A DNA stretch of 64,000 bases from Streptomyces griseus subsp. griseus. GTDB lineage: Bacteria > Actinomycetota > Actinomycetes > Streptomycetales > Streptomycetaceae. Position numbers and translations under genes: made by a program. Positions 61,363-64,000 of this stretch are shown here, in pieces (within the stretch, counting starts at the first letter, position 1; each line of letters begins with the position of its first letter). The DNA is taken from the NCBI RefSeq assembly GCF_000720255.1, contig NZ_JOJE01000051.1, positions 1 through 64,000 of the forward strand, read 5' to 3'. The notes beneath the pieces are model-generated. The model did no database searches and had not been told where the DNA came from. It worked only from the letters and a program-made list of their open reading frames with translations.

Positions 61363-62900
61363 AGTATTCCGGCCTACGTGATGAACGACTACCAGGTCGT
61401 GGTGAAGTCCGACGGCAGCCCACTCACCCTGAACGGCAACCCCCTCCTGGACAAGACCGACCCGAACATGCTCGCCAGGGAGAAGTTCGTGCTCGGCCGG
61501 CTCATGAGCCGCCTCGCCGCCGTCGACACCGCGCACACCGTCGTCGGCATCCAGGTGCTGAACGAACCGAACGTGTCGAGGCAGCAAGGCGGTGAGTCCA
61601 TCGCCCGGAGTTTCAGCACCTACAGCACCGACCTGTGGAACAGCGGCGGATACACCGACACGACGAAGTTCCGCAAGGACGTGCTGCTGAACTACCTGAC
61701 CCAGCTCGGACAGGTGATCAAGCAGTCGGACTACTCGGTGTACACCCGGACCAACATCGCCGGCATCGGGGACACGGTGCCGGTCGCCGAGAACGAGGTC
61801 CTCAGGAGCCAGGGAACGGCGACCATCGACTTCTTCGGAAAGGACCCGTACACCAAGAATTTCGACACGCTCTACAACTACGGGCAGGACGGCACCTGGG
61901 CCCAGGGGAAGAACTTCCCCATGGTCATGGAGAACTACGGTGGATCCTCGACGGCGGACGTCGAGAAGTTCAACGCCATCGCCGGCAACGCCGTCCACAA
62001 TCTGTACGCCGCCCTGGACCCGGACTCCAGCACCGGCATCAGCGACCACGGCCTGTACAACTGGAGGCCCGACACCAAGGTCGTCACCCGCAAGACCCCC
62101 TCCCTCAAGGTCGCCCGGCTCAACCGCGCGCTGAAGAAGATCCACCGGGACCTCGCCGGCAGGACTCCGGTGGAACGCGGGGGAACCACCCTGCAGACCT
62201 TCAACCGGAACGCGACCGCGAGCGCCACGACCACCAAGCCCCTGGGCGGCGTCGACATCACCTTCACGACGTCCATCGGTGCGCAGGCATCCGGCGTCCG
62301 GCGCGGTGCGGCCGAGTTCGCCTTCGCCACCACGACGGAGGCCACGTTCACGTTGCCGGGAACCATCGGTGTCGTACGGTCCGTCGAGGTCGGCCAGTAC
62401 GATGCGAACGACACCTGGGTGAAGTCCGGCACGAAGGCGTACAGCACCGTGTCCGGGAACACCGAGATCACCCTGGCGACCGAGGAGTGCGTCCGGGTCT
62501 CGTACCTCGTCAGCGGCGCGCGGTACAAGCTGAGGAACACATCCTCGGGCAAGTACCTCGACACCGACGCGGACGGCGCGGTCATCGTCGCGTCCGGCAC
62601 CGTCTACGACGACCAGGACTGGATCGTCGCCAAGGACTCGTCCGGTGCCTGGACCATCAAGAACGTGCGAACGGGGCGCCTGTATCTGGAGACCGTCGCC
62701 ACCGACAACAACGTCATCTACAACACCGGCACCGTCGCGGACGCCTCGCTCTGGAGTTGGAAGGGGTCGCGGCAGGCGGGCTCCGTGTCAGGAACACCCA
62801 CACGGGAAGGGCCTACCTGTACGGGAGCTCCGCGGGTGAGGCGAAGTGGAACACGGGAACGCAGGACGCGAGCACGGTCTGGGAGTTCCAGCCGAGGTAG
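61363..62900 (+). pseudogene. Glycoside hydrolase (DUF4978-like), 5'-truncated and frameshifted
   Basis: From about 61363 the plus strand reads IPAYVMNDYQVVVKSDGSPL with no start codon or signal peptide before it; a stop lies at 61354. It continues VVGIQVLNEPNVS, a NEP acid/base motif, and FPMVMENYGGSS, the likely second catalytic Glu. A ricin-like domain follows (YKLRNTSSGKYLDTD). At the G-run 62762-62765 the phase shifts by one; the other frame then gives RVRNTHTGRAYLYGSSAGE up to a stop at 62898-62900. Both ends argue for a decayed gene, though one lost G could be a sequencing error. Confidence 0.7.
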
Positions 62901-62912
62901 CCGCCCCCGTCG

Positions 62913-63053
62913 TCCCCTCTCCCGCGAGGCCGTGCGATCACGTTCCGGGTGGTCATGGGCGTCTTCGAGGTCACCGGCGGCCTCATCACCGCCTGGCGCG
63001 ACTACTTCGACTCCGCCGAGCTCGCCGAGCTCCCCTCGGTCCTCGGCCAGTAG
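62913..63053 (+). pseudogene. C-terminal fragment of a limonene-epoxide-hydrolase/SnoaL-like protein
   Basis: A 46-codon tail reads RAITFRVVMGVFEVTGGLIT and AWRDYFDSAELAELPSVLG, then a stop at 63051-63053. The FEVTGGxITxWRDYFD block is typical of this family, which is normally about 130 aa. The N-terminal two-thirds is missing. Confidence 0.55.
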
Positions 63054-63104
63054 AGCCCGCTGGCGGCGAGCGGCCATGAGGGCGGGCAGTACCCTCTCCA
63101 CGAT

Positions 63105-63135
63105 GAAACCCCCAGGTCGAAGACGTGGGGGTTTC
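63105..63135. terminator. Terminator hairpin
   Basis: GAAACCCCCA at 63105-63114 pairs perfectly with TGGGGGTTTC at 63126-63135, so each strand ends in a short T-run. It faces the esterase gene end at 63181. Confidence 0.75.
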
Positions 63136-63180
63136 ACGGTCATCTTCCGGTGGTCCGTGCCGGCCGAGACGCTCAGCGCG

Positions 63181-64000
63181 TCACTGGCGGCCGCTGCAGC
63201 GGAAGTTGGCGGCGTCGTTCGTGCTGCCGTGTCCGTCGTAGCGGGCTACGGCCGGCCACCGGCACAGCGGCCTGCTCATGGGCCCGTTCTCGGCGCGCAG
63301 TGTGGTGGGGGCCATGCCGTGTTCGACCCACTTCACCAGAGCCGCCAGTGGGTCGGCCGGGGCGGCGCCGGACCCGCCCCTGCAGTGGCCCACGCCGGGG
63401 GCCGTGAAGAGGCGGGCGAACTGCTCGGTCTTCGCCCGGCCGCCCATCGCGGCGGTGACCTGCTCGTAGTACCTGATCGTTCCCTGGGGAGGGATCAGCT
63501 GGTCGGCCAGACCGTGCCAGAGGAGCAGTTTGCCGCCGGCGGCACGGAAGGCGCTCAGGTCGGGGTCGTCCGTGCCGACCACGGGGCCCCACTCCTGACG
63601 GGACTGGCCGAAGTACTGAGCGAAGTTCGCCAGGGTCAGGCGGTGCCAGTCGAAGGACGGGTCCTTCGCCAGCCAGTAGGTGAACCAGCCCGACGCGAGG
63701 GGCGTCGGGACTCCGTCACCGTTCGCGGTGGCGGCGAGTCTGGCGAACGAGGCGCCGGGCAGGATTCCGTACCACAGGCGGCGACCGTCCGGGCGTCGCG
63801 GCCCGTCCCAGATCTTTTTCACCACGGCCGCGTCCTTGGCCGTGATCGTGCCGCAGGGGGTCACGGTGCCGACCAGCGAGGTGGGGTTGAAGCGGCAGGT
63901 CCGGGGGTCCGCGATGACACCGTCGGTCACGCCGTCCCGGCTGTCGCACGCTGCTGTGACCGCCTTGTTGACCGCGTCGAACTTGCACGAGGGCACGAAG
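63181..64000 (-). CDS. Tannase/feruloyl esterase family protein, C-terminal part (runs off right edge)
   Basis: At least 271 residues without a start inside the window. GKLLLWHGLADQLIPPQGT carries the catalytic Asp and PGVGHCRGG the catalytic His of tannase/feruloyl esterases; CRFNPTSLVG and the paired cysteines of the insertion domain are present. The Ser part lies beyond the edge. These secreted esterases release gallic or ferulic acid from plant material. It sits beside decayed carbohydrate-active genes. Confidence 0.85.
   Translation of the reverse strand, partial: FVPSCKFDAVNKAVTAACDSRDGVTDGVIADPRTCRFNPTSLVGTVTPCGTITAKDAAVVKKIWDGPRRPDGRRLWYGILPGASFARLAATANGDGVPTPLASGWFTYWLAKDPSFDWHRLTLANFAQYFGQSRQEWGPVVGTDDPDLSAFRAAGGKLLLWHGLADQLIPPQGTIRYYEQVTAAMGGRAKTEQFARLFTAPGVGHCRGGSGAAPADPLAALVKWVEHGMAPTTLRAENGPMSRPLCRWPAVARYDGHGSTNDAANFRCSGRQ

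Noticed and set aside
61381..64000. Glycosidase frame that stays open to the right edge
   Set aside because: After 62766 the sequence is no longer protein-like; it opposes the esterase gene, and the true continuation is in another phase ending at 62900.

Overview
The window is chromosomal DNA of a streptomycete (genus Streptomyces or a very close relative). GC content is very high, almost every codon ends in G or C, GTG and TTG starts are common, and several genes appear leaderless. The gene set is typically streptomycete: the hrdD sigma-factor gene next to a phosphinothricin-acetyltransferase-type gene, sepX/glpR with glp and galU, a fruR-fruK-fruA operon, and an FmdB/CpaB/MscL block. Nearly all genes are chromosomal housekeeping or regulatory genes; accessory DNA is confined to a few small patches.

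Layout. 1-620: the 5' part of an IS200/IS605-type tnpB, facing a tiny ribbon-helix-helix gene across an AT-rich palindrome. 638-3650: a cbiO-type ATPase, the ohrR-ohr peroxide pair and a serine hydrolase. 3660-8430: small DUF1876-type protein, EamA permease with divergent MarR, MMPL exporter with TetR. 8587-11847: tricorn protease homologue. 12030-16418: small charged protein, then an operon of flavin monooxygenase, alpha/beta hydrolase and SDR, divergent from a MerR gene. 16415-23185: exonuclease III, GNAT, a NarL-type two-component system and a MacB-like ABC exporter. 23204-24069: a 0.8-kb relic of an integrative element in a tRNA-Ala(CGC) gene. 24172-30253: galU-glp-moaC-mogA-rimJ-sepX/glpR and the divergent 5-formyl-THF cyclo-ligase.

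30336-44441: penicillin-acylase family protein, K+/H+ antiporter, MFS, FmdB, MTA phosphorylase, CpaB-like protein, MscL, LtrA, P1 peptidase, L,D-transpeptidase and small conserved proteins. 44550-48671: fru operon. 48824-51432: MFS and divergent WYL regulator. 51767-53659: hrdD and an acetyltransferase. 53746-57636: LigB-type dioxygenase, MarR, MFS and TetR. 58058-61201: M6 metalloprotease and a double-length IclR regulator. 61363-63053: decayed glycosidase and epoxide-hydrolase fragments. 63181 to the right edge: a tannase/feruloyl-esterase-type gene.

The most unusual signal is a set of short tandem repeats, many with a 15-bp unit, placed at gene ends or between genes. The most striking one replaces the last part of hrdD: the sigma factor is normal through the RIRQI of its region 4.2 recognition helix and then runs into about ten cysteine-bearing pentapeptides. 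Other repeats sit in the fruK-fruA gap, on both sides of a tetR gene, at the C-terminus of an ABC ATPase, in an FmdB tail, and in a penicillin acylase just before its autocleavage serine. Two genes (rimJ-like GNAT and the antiporter) seem to start with CTG.
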